Shown here one piece after another: positions 11,513 through 24,082 of a DNA stretch of 64,000 bases. The notes beneath the pieces are model-generated. The model ran no database searches and had not been told where the DNA came from. It saw nothing but the letters and a program-made list of their open reading frames with translations. The DNA lies in assembly GCF_023343835.1 (NCBI RefSeq), contig NC_064436.1, positions 55,651,883-55,715,882 of the forward strand. The letters run 5' to 3'. This DNA is from Lagopus muta (lineage: Eukaryota > Chordata > Aves > Galliformes > Phasianidae). Each line of letters begins with the position of its first letter. Position 1 is the first letter of the stretch. A program made the position numbers and the translations under genes.

Positions 11513-12689
11513 ACATATTCCACATGTTTTTCTGTAACGTTACACTGCTAACTTTAGTAATATCTTGTGAACTTGTTACACAGATGAATTACATAAAGTT
11601 CTCTTTTAAGAGGCTTTTTTGTTTGTTTGTTTTCCAATTCTATTGAATGTTTCCATTGCTCTCCTGTAGAAAAAAAAGAAATAAGAAGCTACAGGGCTTA
11701 AATTATGTTCTACATAATACTGTCGTGAAAACGTCAGTGAATGTCATGAAATATGCAAGTGTATCCTTCCCAGTTATCTATAGTCATATCTGTAATGCCT
11801 ATAATCCAACAGGCATCTGAAAAAAGAAGTTAGCATTCTTCAGGTAACACTTTTTAATGTATATATAATTGATTTCATTCTTGTGTTTTCCAATTGAAAG
11901 GATTAAACACCTTGAAACTGAAGATCTTTGAAATCCATGGAAAAAAAAAAAACGGAAAATATGAATGAATGTATCAGATTCCTACTACTTAAACCCTGTT
12001 TATAGCATATACTTAATTACCCTATAAATTAAGGAATGTAAGGATTTATTGAAATCTGTTAATCCATTTTGAGTTGAAAATAATGAGATTGTAAACATAT
12101 AAAAAGGCTACTAATAAAGAAAAGCTCTGGTGGGTATATTCATGTACAGTAGGAAAAAAAAGACTGGAAAAAGCTAAGTATTAATTTATTTTTTGTTAAT
12201 TGATAATCACACAATTCAGCTAATCCACTTCAGCTAACTCAACATTAAGCAATTAAAATTCTTTGAGTTATCACTAAACAGTCTGAAGATAATGTTAAGA
12301 CAGTTGGCAGTTATTAGAGATTTTAAATACTATTTCCAAGGGAATGTAGTGAAATGCTTTCCAGTGCTATAATCAGCCATACAATGAAATGACTGGTATG
12401 AATGATATACGGTAGAGGGATGTTAGGATATTCATCATGAGAACTGTATTGTTTTACACAACGTTCTTGGTAGCAATTTAAGTGACTGGAGATGAGAGCG
12501 TGTGGAAACAGTTTCTGAGTGCACCAGTTTTGCACTGGTGCAATACATGTGCACTTCAGTTTAAGCCATTAATCTTCCTGTCTCAAAATCAGTTGGGAAG
12601 TGTTTAAAATGGTGAAGAATTTGCCTGTTTTTGCATTATTGGTTAGAATAACCTAAGATTTGAAAGAAAATTTAGAAGAAAGATTAGAC
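11513..12689. other. Unrecognised AT-rich sequence
   Basis: No gene recognised. An A run lies near 11940-11953 and a short perfect hairpin at 12520-12542. Confidence 0.55.
12520..12542. repeat. Perfect 9-bp inverted repeat
   Basis: TGCACCAGT (12520-12528), TTTGC loop, ACTGGTGCA (12534-12542). No adjacent gene explains it. Confidence 0.8.
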
Positions 12690-12800
12690 AATACTGCAAA
12701 ATGGAGGGAAGAGAGTAGATTTAGACTAGATATTAGCAAGAAAATCTTTACTGTGAGGGTGCTGAGACACTAGAACAGGATGCTCAGGCAGGTTGTGAAG
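12690..12800 (+). mobile_element. CR1 LINE relic, strongly diverged
   Basis: The order TTAGACTAGATATTAGCAAG, AAAATCTTTACTGTGAGGGTGC, GACACTAGAACAGGATGCTCAGGCAGG matches the region just upstream of the CR1 3' UTR. The terminal repeat is missing and substitutions are frequent, so this is an old, doubly truncated copy. Confidence 0.75.
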
Positions 12801-15474
12801 AAACAAGGCAGTTTCAGAATTTTCCTAATTAGTTTCTGATATCAACTGAGTAATTCTCCTTTTCATTATAGTCTTCAAGAACTTCTGCAACTCATATGTT
12901 CTGATGCCCTAAGAATACATTCAAATATGACTTGGCTCATGACATCATGTGAAAACACTCTACAAAGGAGAGTACAACATGTAGAGTGCTTGCACTTAAG
13001 GCATCCTTATAAGTTTGTGCACCAGCACACAAACAGACAATAACTTTTCATATAGCTAATAAAACAGAATTCCATTTTGCATTAAATGCATCGTATATAT
13101 ATTAAATTAAATAGACTGCTTTTCAGTCCCTACAAGGAATAAGTAGCATTGGACTAATCAAAATTCATAATCTTCCTCTTGTTTAGATTCCTAACAAAAT
13201 GATAATTGAGTATACTCCTTTAATGACCTTTTGCTAATGCAGCTTCTAATAATCTTAAAGATAGAAAACTAAAAATTTTGCAAAATTATATTGAACAATG
13301 AAAATAAACCTAATATTCAGCTGCTTATAGAAACAAAAACAAAATAATTGATTGAGCAGCTTTCTCCTGTTGTCATGACTGTTTTAATATCACGACTGCA
13401 ACTTTTGTGCATTTGAAAGGAGGTCTCTGCTCTAAGGTGTCTTGGATAAACTCCTTGAGTTACTTCTGAACCTAAGTAAGCAACAGGAAGCATATGACAG
13501 CCTAGCTTACTAGAGTATAGTTGACTGGTGTGCTATTTTTTCCCTTCCATAATTAGCAGTGTGCCCATGATGGAATATACAATTTTTGCAAGTGCTTAGG
13601 GTTCCTCTGAGATGTTAACCTTCCTTACTACAAAGGATGGGGCAGTGAAATATGGATATTTTCAGCTGACATCTATGAAATAAGATGAACTCAGTTTTAA
13701 ACCTCTGACTGTGTGCACAATAAAGCGCACTCAGGAAAAGGGAAATCACTTTTCCTCCCCTACCATTTTTCTGTGCAATTGTTGCCGAGAAACAGATTTC
13801 CAAACAGATAGTGATTTTTTGTTTTTCTCTTTGCTCATCAAAAAAAGTTATTTTTCTTCTTTTTTACAATTCCCTCTTTCAATGGAAGATAAAAACAATT
13901 GTATAAGGACAAACCAAATATCCATCTCTCCAATGCTGAGAAGTGACAGGTGCCTGGGGAAGAGTAATGAGTAAAGGATTAGAAGTTTGTGAGCCTTCCC
14001 TGGGATGTTCCCATGGCCCTTCTCACCTGGTTATATTATGATGGCTTTATGTTAACTTATTTCATGACTAACTACTAAGAACAAACTTCAAAGATATCCA
14101 TTTCATGCATCTTCAGTGAAACAATTCACCTGAAAATACCACAGTTCTCTGGCTATGAATTTTCCTTAAAAAGGAACTAGACTGTGGGATGGCCTCACGG
14201 AACAAGAGGCAGTGACAGGATCACATTAAGAGGCTAGCAGATTACACAGTGCTGTAGGATGTTGGAACTGAAAGTCCACTTCTGTTTTTCAGTAGAGAGT
14301 GGAGAACAAAGTCATTTCACAGTGGAAGCCATGAAGCTAGCAATGGCTTGTCCTCAGTTCACACATACACAAAATTATGTGGAAAGATGTGTGAAGAACT
14401 GGAAGAGCCTGGCAGATGCTCTCTCTAATCCATTTTTCATAGGAATACAAGCAGTGTGGAACAGACCACAACAAAATGGAACAACAAATCTGCAGCTGTG
14501 GGCTGAGATTTTAATGGGGAGACTAGAAAACAGTTGGGTGGTTTGAAGGATTCAGAATAAAACAACAGTCAGAGATCCTCCTTGGGAAGACTTCAGTCAG
14601 TTGAATAGCGTGATTGGAGATTAAAGAAGCATGTGGAAAAGAGTATGAATGAGCCTCTTTCCCCTTGTGAGTATCATTTGAAGGGGGAAAGAAAAACAAA
14701 AAGCAGGAGAAGTTAAACTGACTGTTAAATAGAAGCATATTTCTTGCACATAAAGTTTTATTGTGAGGGTTGTGTTTATGGGCCTATTGAGAAGGGCTGA
14801 TTAAATGGCAGGTTAATAAAGGGACAGCATGTGGTTTCTGACCTAGGTGGAGAAAAAGTTATAAGGTGGGAAAGAAAAAAGTCTGACTGAGGGCCAAGTA
14901 TGGAAAGAGGAAATCTTACATCAACACAGCTCATAATCAGTTCTCCATATTTAATATGGAGGAAGCTATTGCAGAGAGGAAATGGAAATATGGAATGTAC
15001 CATTATTTTACCATCAAGGTCAGTAAGTTCCTGACTATCGTCTGCAACTTCTGTGCCTATAAGATTTAATACTACTAACTCAGCAGAAAGAGAACATTTT
15101 ATGATACAGTCAAAGTCTGTTGTCATCAAATCTAAGAAGGCTATAAACAGCTGAAAGTTTTGTATGTAATATTGTATGTTAAAACAAAATTAAAAGAAAG
15201 AAATCAGCAAACAATTTACTATGATACTGTTAGTATAAATCTATACACTAATACAATTGTTATATCACTGGATAACAGAACCATATTTAAAATGACCTGG
15301 ATGCAATAGACATTGTAGGATCTCCAAACATCTAAGAATCATACTGTATGACAATACATAATTGTTAAACTTCCACACACATAGGAATATTGAAGACCCT
15401 AACTAAATAAAGGGGTTCCTATTATCATGTTAGTACAGCTTAGAGTCATCTCCAGCTTGAAACCCTGTAATCAT
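12801..15474. other. Unrecognised sequence
   Basis: No gene recognised. Frames at 14259-14546 (plus, 95 codons) and 14776-15129 (minus, 117 codons) have no recognisable domain, and I see nothing to show that they are coding. Confidence 0.5.
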
Positions 15475-15702
15475 TCACATAATCACATGCCAGGTTGGAA
15501 GGGACCTCAAGGATCATGAATCTCCAACCCCTCCACCACATGCAGGGCCACCAACCTTCCCATTTAATACTAGACCAGGCTGCCCAGGGTCCCATCCAAT
15601 CTGGCCTTCAATACCACCAGGGACGGGGCATCCACAACCTCTCTGGGCAGCCTGTTCTAGTACCTCACCACTCTCTCTGTAAAGAATTTCCCTTCTTTCA
15701 TA
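15475..15702 (-). mobile_element. CR1 LINE 3' end
   Basis: The reverse complement of a CR1 tail. AGGTTGGAAGGGACCTCAAGG lies at the 3' end, then CCAACCCCTCCACCACATGC, the CAGGCTGCCCAGGG block, ACAACCTCTCTGGGCAGCC and finally CTCTCTGTAAAGAATTTCC. It is 5' truncated as usual. The subfamily differs from the copy at 11.3 kb in the segment after the Cys-Pro-rich block. The plus-strand frame across it (15495-15782) is an antisense chance frame. Confidence 0.93.
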
Positions 15703-16160
15703 TTCTCTTTACTGAAAGCCAAAATGTGCATGAATTAGTAAGAATGGAGGTAAATCCATCATCTGTCTGTGCATGCAACTAGGTCAAATCATCTCACTCT
15801 GATGTGATCAAGTTTTGGCAAAGCATATAGACATTTGTGAAAACTGTGCTGGCATCTGCAAAGCCAATTCCATCTTCCTCCATCTGTGATACTTTTACTT
15901 CTCTGTTGACTTAGCATTTCCTGAAATTCAATCCTGTTTGACCTACGCTCTTGGAAATGCCTGTTTATATGGTAAATTATCATTTCCTCAGCTTCATCAG
16001 CACTTTGGGCAAATACACTCTTTCAGCAGAGGTCCATTATTTTTATGGAATGTAGATACATTGCTCTATTACAGAACTTTATGACAGGATGCCTTCAAGT
16101 GGCAAAATATAAACTCCACCCAGTAAAAATTTAAGTGGCTAGCATATAAATATGCACTGC

Positions 16161-16226
16161 TAGAGGAGACCTTGTTGGTTCAGGTATAGGCTAAATGGTC
16201 TTAAATATCCCCTGCACCTAAAAGGG
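16161..16226 (+). mobile_element. Possible old CR1/L3-type 3' tail
   Basis: GGTATAGGCTAAATGGTCTT followed by AAATATCCCCTGCACCTAA resembles the conserved end of ancient amniote CR1/L3 elements (a 'ggctagatggtctt..ggtccctt' pattern). Only about 65 bases are recognisable, so the call is tentative. Confidence 0.35.
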
Positions 16227-18270
16227 TATAAGCAAATGAATCAAAATCACCTTGTGTAAACTTCTCAACACACAAGAATTGAGGCTAGAAATAAATTCCC
16301 AAACATTATCTGGCTTTTAGCTCTTGTGGATTGATTAATTTCTTTTCTATAGTACTATCCCCAATCTCTTTCTCAAGACTTGGAATATCTTCATGCTTTT
16401 TCTGATATTCCTAGATAGGGGCTATCAATAGATAGTGCATAACTTCTCATACATTTGCATTAATCCAGTCATGAGACTGCTATTTCCAAATCCTACCACA
16501 GAAGAACCTAAGTGAAAGATTAACATAGTCATAAGAAATCACAGATGATGTTGTATCATTGTTGTTAGTAGAGCACATATTTAGACTGTTCTCCAAATTT
16601 GTAGCCGAGCTACAAACTTGGCAAAAAACAAAAATAAATTTAAAAAATAAATATTAATGAGTTCTATAAAAGTTCAACTCATTAAGTATTTTCACCCCCC
16701 ATTTATAAATAAATCGAATGACCAATCTAACTTGTTTCAGACATTGAACCATGTTTCTGCAGGTAGTCATATAAAAACTCTAGGTTTTATAAATAAGCCA
16801 GAATATGCAAGGTTTGAGTATTTATTAATAATTCAAGTAATTTCACAATGATTCTACTTAATAGAATGCAACTTTGCAGTTGCTATTACTATCCCTTTTA
16901 AATAGCATTTTTAAATAAACAGATCTCATCCAAAAAATTAGTAACAGCAAATTTAAAAATAAATGCCAAGTGACCAGGCTAATACTAAACACTTCCTCTT
17001 TAAAGTTACTGTTTTATTTAACATTTGAGGTTTCTCTTCATTGGATCCATAATCTTACAACCTCTTATTTCTGCAGGACCCACACTTATTTCCATATAGT
17101 TTTTAAGTAGGTATTTCTACATAGATTCACGAGGTTGATGTGACATCATCCACACTGCTTAAGAACAAAGGACTTGTCTTTATTAAAACATCATGCTTTT
17201 CAGTCTTCTTTTGCTAATCTAAGGCCAGTAGCATTTCTAAAAGTACTTCATGGAACATTTTCAGTCCAGGCTAAGAGGTTTCAAAAAATATAGAAATCTT
17301 TATTCTTATCTTTGAGAAAACAGAAAAGCTGTGAAAAATCATTAATGTTACTACAGGTGTGGGAAATGATGCTGGAATAATACACATTCTGCACAGCATT
17401 TATTTCCCTGACTCCCTGCTCAAGCAGCTACGTGCCCACATAATGTGGGCCTTGCCCTCTTACTCTCCCCTTCTGACTGCCTGGGTCAGTCTTTACATAA
17501 AAGAAATCAAGTTCCACCTACAAAGCCGTCTCTCTGTCTTTATTTCCATGGCAGACACTTTTATATCAGAGTACTTTCATCACAGTGGCACCCATACCAG
17601 AGCCACAATACTGTAGTTAAGGGTCTGTTCTTTGGCATTTCTATTCTAAAGCACTATTGTATGAGGTTGCTCTGCAGCTAAAATTCCTTCCATGCTGAGA
17701 CTTGGCATACATGTGCTTAGCTCAAAAGCAATTTAATTTTTTTTTTTTTTTAAATTTTGTTTTTAACTCTCAGCTGTCCCTCCAGAAAATGTAAAGGCAA
17801 AAAACAGTAAATACTGGCTATCTTTGATCTATGATTGCTGGATTTATAACAGTGTGCATGAATTTTACAGTGAAATATTGTAAGCTGTTTGTCAGTAATG
17901 CAGATTAAATAGTTTCCAGAAACTATCTGAGATCCTTGAATTGCTTTCTCTGAAATAGGTAAAGCAAGGCATGATAGTAATTTTGTCATTTGAATGAATG
18001 CTAGCTTCACTAGAGATTAAAGGTACTCCCCTGTAATGATATATTTTGAACATTTTAGTCATGCTTATCTTAGATATATAGATAAAAAGCAGTAGAGAAT
18101 AATCAGAATATCTTTACTATCAGAACAGCTTTATCCAGAAGATAGAGGAGATAAAATATTTGCCATATAGAATATAACAATCTTCTGGTCTGCAAATTGA
18201 AACAGTCTATGTAGCAAGGTTTCCTCTGAGGATCTTACACCATCCTTTGAAGTTATTGTTAGAGGTTGCT

Positions 18271-18316
18271 AATAGTGGCAAGGTGCCAGCCTGATGGACT
18301 TTTGGTCTGTTCATGT
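18271..18316 (+). mobile_element. Possible old CR1-type 3' tail
   Basis: GCCAGCCTGATGGACTTTTG followed by GTCTGTTC resembles the 'gccagactagatggacctttggtct' tail of old reptile/bird CR1 elements. It is very short; a chance match is possible. Confidence 0.4.
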
Positions 18317-19984
18317 GTGGTTAAGAATGAAAGGGTGCCTAGCAGCTTAATATGGATTAATGATGCCACTTTAAATTATATCACTCTTGTTTCAGAAAAG
18401 TAAGGAAAATGCTGAACCACATTACATCAGCATATTGATTTACAGTTGTGAAATGCTCACAGACATTGGTTTAAAAAAAAAAAAATATGCAAAGAGTTTT
18501 CATTTAATCTTTTAAGAAATGACCAGGACCATGGTGTTTTATTTTAAGAATTGCTGCAAATGATATAGATTTCCAGAGATAGAGACAGGTGCTGACTGAA
18601 CTATGTATTTAAATAGATTACATGACTCAACTGTCCATTCCCACACTAGAGACAAGGTGAAGCTTCAACATTCCAGCAAGACACTCTCCTTGTGTACAAA
18701 ACATGACTGAGGGCAGAATTTGCCTACTGTAGGAAGGGGAACATGGGAAGCCATTTCATTTGATTTAAACATCATATTTCGGCTTGAAAACTGACACTAG
18801 AAACCAATTCTTGAACAGTGTGCAGGCCAGAACCTTGATTTACATCTGTGAGTTAAATGACAAATGTAGATGATGTACACATTTACCAGAAGTTTCCTCT
18901 TTGATCACATCTGAATTACCTAAACTGGCTTTTAATACATCTGTTAGTCTGCAACCTGGAAGAATGATTTACAAGCATATAGAGCTCTCAGTCTTTTTCA
19001 CCTGTAGTAAAGGTTTTCCAGCAGGCATTGTGGCCCAATAAAATAAGATGTCCAGAAAAAAGCTATTCATGATCCGAAACTATTCTTTATATGTTTTCTT
19101 GATAAACTGTGCTTATTCAATCCACTACACTGCTGAAGATATAAAGTAAGAATTCAGTAACAAGTGCTGTATATTCTGAAAAATATTTGTGTTCATATGA
19201 CATTTTTCTTTCCCATCTCTTGTTCTGTTGGGTATGCACTTCTAAGGCATCATTTTTGCCTACTAGAAAAACAAGCCAATAGATTGAAATGCCATGTCTT
19301 ACTTGCTGCTGCAGTATTACAGGTAGGAAGAAAAACTATGGGCAAGCGTAAAGCAACAGACATTGAGAGTGGCTTATTCTCACAGTCAGGATATGATCAC
19401 TAACATGCTGGTTTTTCTAAGCTTCTTCTGAGAATATTACCAAAGACAGCTTCTCCCAGTGTTTAAACAACACAGTTTTCCACGAAAAAACATCATATGA
19501 GAAATAAAGGCAAATATATATATTTTTATCGGTAGAAGTTATCACTTCTACCTTCCATTTTGCTAGAAAGTCAAATAGAGAAATATTAATTGGAATAGCA
19601 GCTAAACTTCAGTGCAAAAATCAGTTGTTTATGAGAATAGTAAAGAAAATCTTCTGAATGTCAGCCAACTATACCTCTTTTTCTGGTGCAAATATCCTCT
19701 TTTTCAAGCTCAGTCTAGTGTGATAATCAGCTCCCTTTTTTAAGAAAACGTACAAAATATCTGAAGCAATTAGATGGCATTACTGTCTAATTATACCAAA
19801 TGGTAATTTTCAAATCAGAGCTACTGTATTTTCTGTGGCTATACAATCACAAATTAGTAAGCTTTCAAATTAGTGGGCTTCTGTTAGAATCACTAGCGAG
19901 GTCTTTAACAGCAATGTGAACACACTTCTGTAATACACTCAATTAGTAAATAATTCTGTTCCTTATTACCTAGTTAAAGATTGC

Positions 19985-19996
19985 TTTTTTTTTTTT

Positions 19997-20026
<30 letters not shown>
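19985..20026. repeat. Poly-T tract with one GC interruption
   Basis: Twelve T, then GC, then about 28 T. It may be the poly-A tail of a minus-strand retroposon, but no body is recognisable beyond it. Confidence 0.9.
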
Positions 20027-20030
<4 letters not shown>

Positions 20031-21070
20031 TTCTCTGTGAGTTTAGGTATTTATGAACATGCAAAACATGCAGAAGTAAAAAAGTATTCATTCATGAGGT
20101 ATTTCTGAATTATGATACTGAAAATCTTTCCTTCACACAATAGATCTTCATGAGTTTCTTAATTGCATAGTGAATGCAGGTGATGATATGCAGAGATTAA
20201 AACAGATGTCTTAGTCTCTTGATCTTTATATTGTCAGCTAGTGGCACATATTTTTTAAAAACTAAGTTGGTTTAATCATTTCTTCTTTCAAAAGAATGTT
20301 CCATGTTTTGCTCTAATGATGGACACTATTTCCTTCTGCTTTAGAAAGTGTGAAGACTGATGAGAAATTTTAACAAATTTAAAAACGTAAAGAACATTTT
20401 GATTAAACATTGTAAGTGTTCAAAAGAAGTGAATAAAAACATCACAAAATGACAGGATAGGGTCACTTTAGATATGGCTGGAAAAAAACTAATGGCATTT
20501 TTGTAAAGAAGTAATTACACTGAATGAGTCATTAAGAACATCCAAATTCATATGAGTTGCTGTAAGCACAGATTAAAATAAGGAAGAAAATCCATATAAG
20601 AAGCTTCTTTGTACAATGTGTGTTCTTAATCTCTAGTTACCTTTTATGTCAATAAAATTCAATTTCAGTTTTAGAAATATTTCAATACATTCATAAACAT
20701 ACTGTGGAATACACAGGACTAGCTCCTAAGTTAGTTTCTCTCCGAGTGAAGAGATAACACTCTGAAGGGAAAATTATCTGTATACTTATTATTAGTTATT
20801 TATGTCGTCTTTATAAAAATCCATTTTATCTTTGGAAATAAAAAAAAGAACAAAAACAAAAGTGAAAGTAAAAGCCTTTTGCTTCACGTTTTAGACATAA
20901 GAAAACACACACAAGAAGTTCTCATCAGTTGCAAACAAGAAAAAATATTTGGAAATATCGTTTTCAATACCATTGTGACTCAGTAACAGCCTGTGGACCC
21001 ACTTGGATATTATCTAAGAAAAGTGTCTTTTAAAGCACTTCAAGTACATACAGTGAAATACTGTTGCTAT
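20027..21070. other. Unrecognised AT-rich sequence
   Basis: No gene or known repeat recognised. Confidence 0.5.
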
Positions 21071-21202
21071 ATTACTGATTTCTCATCTGGAATTCTGTCC
21101 ACATTTCGGAAGATCCTATGTGACAAAAAATAGATTCAAATTTGAATGAATTCAAGGAAGGATCATTAAGAAAATCAGATAATTAAATCATGAAGAGAGG
21201 GT
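21071..21202 (+). mobile_element. Old CR1/L3 reverse transcriptase-region relic
   Basis: The stretch TTTCTCATCTGGAATTCTGTCC fits the segment of CR1-clade ORF2 that encodes 'RPHLEYCV', which is seen intact in this window at 57249-57273. It continues into AAATTTGAATGAATTCAAGG and ATCATTAAGAAAATCAGA, then ATCATGAAGAGAGG, as expected for the region after it. No frame remains open. It is a very old relic compared with the CR1 at 56.3-57.8 kb. Confidence 0.5.
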
Positions 21203-21904
21203 TTTTTTTTTATTATTTATTTATTTTTTTTTTAGAATGTCAATACTCTGTCCAGCAGATAGAACACTTTGAGGGACAGAATTGCTGTCTGCCAATGCCA
21301 CAGATGTGGACAGCTTTTTTTATTTTTTTAAATTGGAGGTAAGACCCAAAGCAAATGGCTCATGAGAAGTTTGAATTCAGAAGTCAGAAGATTCTGAATA
21401 AAACCTTTCAGTATGAATACAGGGAAGTAATGCAGTATTTTTAAGCATAATTTGGATTTATGAATAGATACAGGTTGTGTATTGGATTATTGTAGGGGGA
21501 TGAGATAGAATTCAGTAGCAATGAGGTATGTACTGCAGTTGGCAGAGAATCTGTGTGAGTTCCAGGTCCCCTTACCTGTTAACTTTGCACCAACAGACTT
21601 GGAAAGGCCTATCATGTTGCTCTTCACTTATTCCTATCAGTATTCATGCCCATGAAGTTTCTCGCAGTGCTCTATATCCTCTAGAACAATATATGTACTA
21701 TCTAAATTTCAGTTAAAAGAACATAAAACCTGTAAAAATCCCTTTGGTCATGAATTTTAAAATCCTGTGAGTCCCTCTAATTTGTGAAATCTAGCCATTG
21801 CTTGAACTGCTTATAACTCATCAACAATTTAAAAGCAGTATCAGAGATATAACCTATGTGAAAAGGATATCCAACAGTGTTAGCATTAGGTTCAGAGGCC
21901 AAAC

Positions 21905-22225
21905 AGTCAATGAATATAAAGATGTCATAATTAAGAAACAAACAAGAGAGTTTAGCAAAACAGATTATAATGACAAGAAGAGAATAGATAGAATGCTTAC
22001 CCACATCCTGGGCTTACTGCAAAACTCCAGAGGAGGGATCTCCAGAAAGAGACCATTCCCTACTGGTAGTCAGCTCTTAATTGGGTCTAGGAGAGGTGCA
22101 GCCAGGCTCCACCCCTTCCAGCAGCACAGGTGAATTGCCTTCATCTGTGCTCCTGTGGCTGACTCATTGCTCTCTTCAGGTGATCAATCAGAGGTTCAGG
22201 CTGTGATTCAGCAGTTCCCATTACA
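21905..22225 (-). mobile_element. LTR-like repeat, copy A (possible solo LTR)
   Basis: This 321-bp block is repeated in the same orientation at 52725-53044 (320 bp), with roughly 80-85% of bases agreeing by eye. Shared landmarks are CAATGAATA, AACAAGAGAGTTT, GAATAGATAGA, GAGGGATCTCCAGAAAG, CCAGGCTCCACCCCTTC, GGCTGACTCATTGCT and GGTGATCAATCAGAGGTTCAGG, ending CAGTTCCCAT(T)ACA. Read on the minus strand it starts TGTA(A)TGGGAACTG and has a TATA-like ATTAAGAG after a GTGGAGCC box, which suits a retroviral LTR with U3 first; that orientation is inferred. No internal retroviral region adjoins it, and I could not see a target-site duplication. It could instead be another class of dispersed repeat. 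The plus frame at 21798-22133 runs into it by chance. Confidence 0.55.
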
Positions 22226-23566
22226 GAGACATAAATACATTCAGTCAGAAACAGAAAACCCATGGAATAAGTGTAGGGCTGAAATGGAACTAGTAGGCTA
22301 GCTTAAAAGTTTACTTTATGATTAAAGTTCAGAAAATTGCTATCATTCTGTATCAAAACCCGTAGAATAGTTAAGACAGTATTAATCTCTGACACCTAGC
22401 TTTCTGTTGAATTATTTTGCCTCTACCAGATGGTTTTGCATACATACACATTTTTGACATCTTCCTTAGCTTTTTTTTGAGAGGAAGGGCATGGGAAAAT
22501 ACCTCTAAAATTATAATTGAATGTCAAGTTTAACAGTAACAACTACATGAAAAGTACTAAAAAATATACAAAAAATATAAACAGAGTAAATGAGGAATTT
22601 TAATTTTTTTATGCAGGAATCCTATATTTTACTTATTACTATTTTTTCTGTCTCTAGATAGTATAAGGTTCTCTCTCTTTCTCTGTTATGTCATCTCATT
22701 TAAAGTAAAATTGACTAAAATATTATGCACTATAAATCTGGCATAGTTTTGACTTTTTTTTTTTTTTTTTTTTTGTACAGGCTTGTATGGTGCCATGTTT
22801 TGGATTTTTGATTAAAATGGCTGTGATAACATACCAGCGGTTCAGTTGTTGCATGGCATGGCTCACACAGAGCCATGGACGCTTCTATTTCTTGTGCCCT
22901 TGAGAAGCTGGAGGTGCACAAGGAGTAGGGAGGGGACAGAACCAGGATAGATGATATAAACTGGCTAAAGTTTATCTTATATCTTAGGATCATGCTGGGA
23001 GAAAGGAGAAAGGTGAACAATTCTTGGAGAGATCATATTAGTTCTAATTTCTAATTGGCACGCATGACTACTTAAACTACCAGAAGATGAGCATGTAGGT
23101 GGATAAAAATAAGTTCTAAAATTCGTTGTCAACATAGAAGGATATATTAAGTAGGATTTCACAAAGATCTGGATTGGAGTTATATCATTAGTAGCTGTTT
23201 CATAGAACTCAGGCTGCTTACACAGACTCCATCAATGGGGGGACATCCGACTACTGTGCTGGGGTTCAGCACAATCCTTAGCAAGACAGATACCTTTCAA
23301 CAAGGACAAATACAGATCTCTGCAGGTAGGAATACACAACTGCCCATCATAGGTCTGGAAGTGAGGATCTAAGTTATGGTTATGCAGAAGAGCACATAGA
23401 ATTTTTAGCAGATAAAAGCTGAACATGAACCACAGATGCAGCACTTCTGAGAAAACACATATAATACAAGCACATACAAATAATGTAACACAAATTAAGT
23501 GGTCCTTTCCATGTAGCACTCATCAAGCCAGTACTTGTCCTGGTTTAAATACAACAGCTCAAAAAA
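22226..23566. other. Unrecognised sequence
   Basis: No gene recognised. Contains a poly-T at 22754-22774. The frames at 22730-23020, 22977-23162 and 23232-23519 (minus) show no known domain. Confidence 0.5.
22754..22774. repeat. Poly-T tract
   Basis: An uninterrupted run of about 21 T. Confidence 0.9.
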
Positions 23567-23707
23567 GGAGGGGAGGCGAGGGGAGGGGAGGCGAGGGGAG
23601 GCGAGGGGAGGCGAGGCGAGGCGAGGCGAGGCGAGGCGAGGCGAGGCGAGGCGAGGCGAGGCGAGGCGAGGCGAGGCGAGGCGAGGCGAGGCGAGGCGAG
23701 GCGAGGC
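23567..23707. repeat. CpG-dense (GGCGA)n pentanucleotide array
   Basis: The array begins with mixed GGAGGGGAGGCGAG units and from about 23606 becomes almost pure GGCGA, with about 20 exact units. One CpG occurs in every 5 bases in otherwise AT-rich surroundings. All plus-strand frames stay open because the unit holds no stop, giving a spurious Arg-Arg-Gly-Glu-Ala repeat peptide; I do not consider it coding. The variable 5' edge and homogeneous core suggest recent expansion. Confidence 0.97.
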
Positions 23708-23812
23708 TCAAAGTTCATAATGGTGGTCCTGTTTGAATCTCTGTATCATCAAACAAGCTGTAAAGAGGAGGAAAAGAAATCATTCTTATATCCACGATGG
23801 ACAAAGTTCTGT

Positions 23813-23965
23813 GGTATCACAGAATAAAAGCTGAAAGTGTCTTTAAAATTTTCTTTCATGAATCACCATCCCTTCTAAATACATTCTGATTTAGACCTTG
23901 AACAATCAGCCTGAACAGAAAACTATATCTAAGAGCCACTTCAATGATATCTAGAAGCCTCTTTC
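23813..23965 (-). mobile_element. Possible old CR1 3' end
   Basis: TATCACAGAATAAAAGCTGA followed by AAGTGTCTTTAAAATT at the left edge, then CACCATCCCTT and AAGAGCCACTTC to the right, follow the order of a minus-strand CR1 tail with heavy divergence. It is head-to-head with the clear plus-strand CR1 at 24.1 kb. Tentative. Confidence 0.4.
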
Positions 23966-24082
23966 TCAAAGAATCAGGTCAAGCAAAACTCAGATCACAG
24001 AATAAATTATTTTTGTAAAATAAGAATATCCTACAATGTGTGTTACCATTCCTTGTTTCTCATATCAGTGAAGACAGTGCGC

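Larger units (their letters stand above)
15703..19984. other. Unrecognised sequence with two weak LINE tails
   Basis: No gene recognised. Two short stretches that resemble old CR1/L3 3' tails are annotated separately. Frames at 17359-17681 overlap each other and show no known domain. Confidence 0.5.

Noticed and set aside
14776..15129. 117-codon minus frame
   Set aside because: No recognisable domain, no codon bias and a length expected by chance in 64 kb of AT-rich DNA.
21798..22133. 111-codon plus frame ending in the LTR-like repeat
   Set aside because: It crosses the repeat boundary and the repeat's other copy does not keep the frame.
23425..23736. Frames with an Arg-Arg-Gly-Glu-Ala repeat
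   Set aside because: The pentamer array is open in all plus frames by composition; there is no conserved flank or start context.
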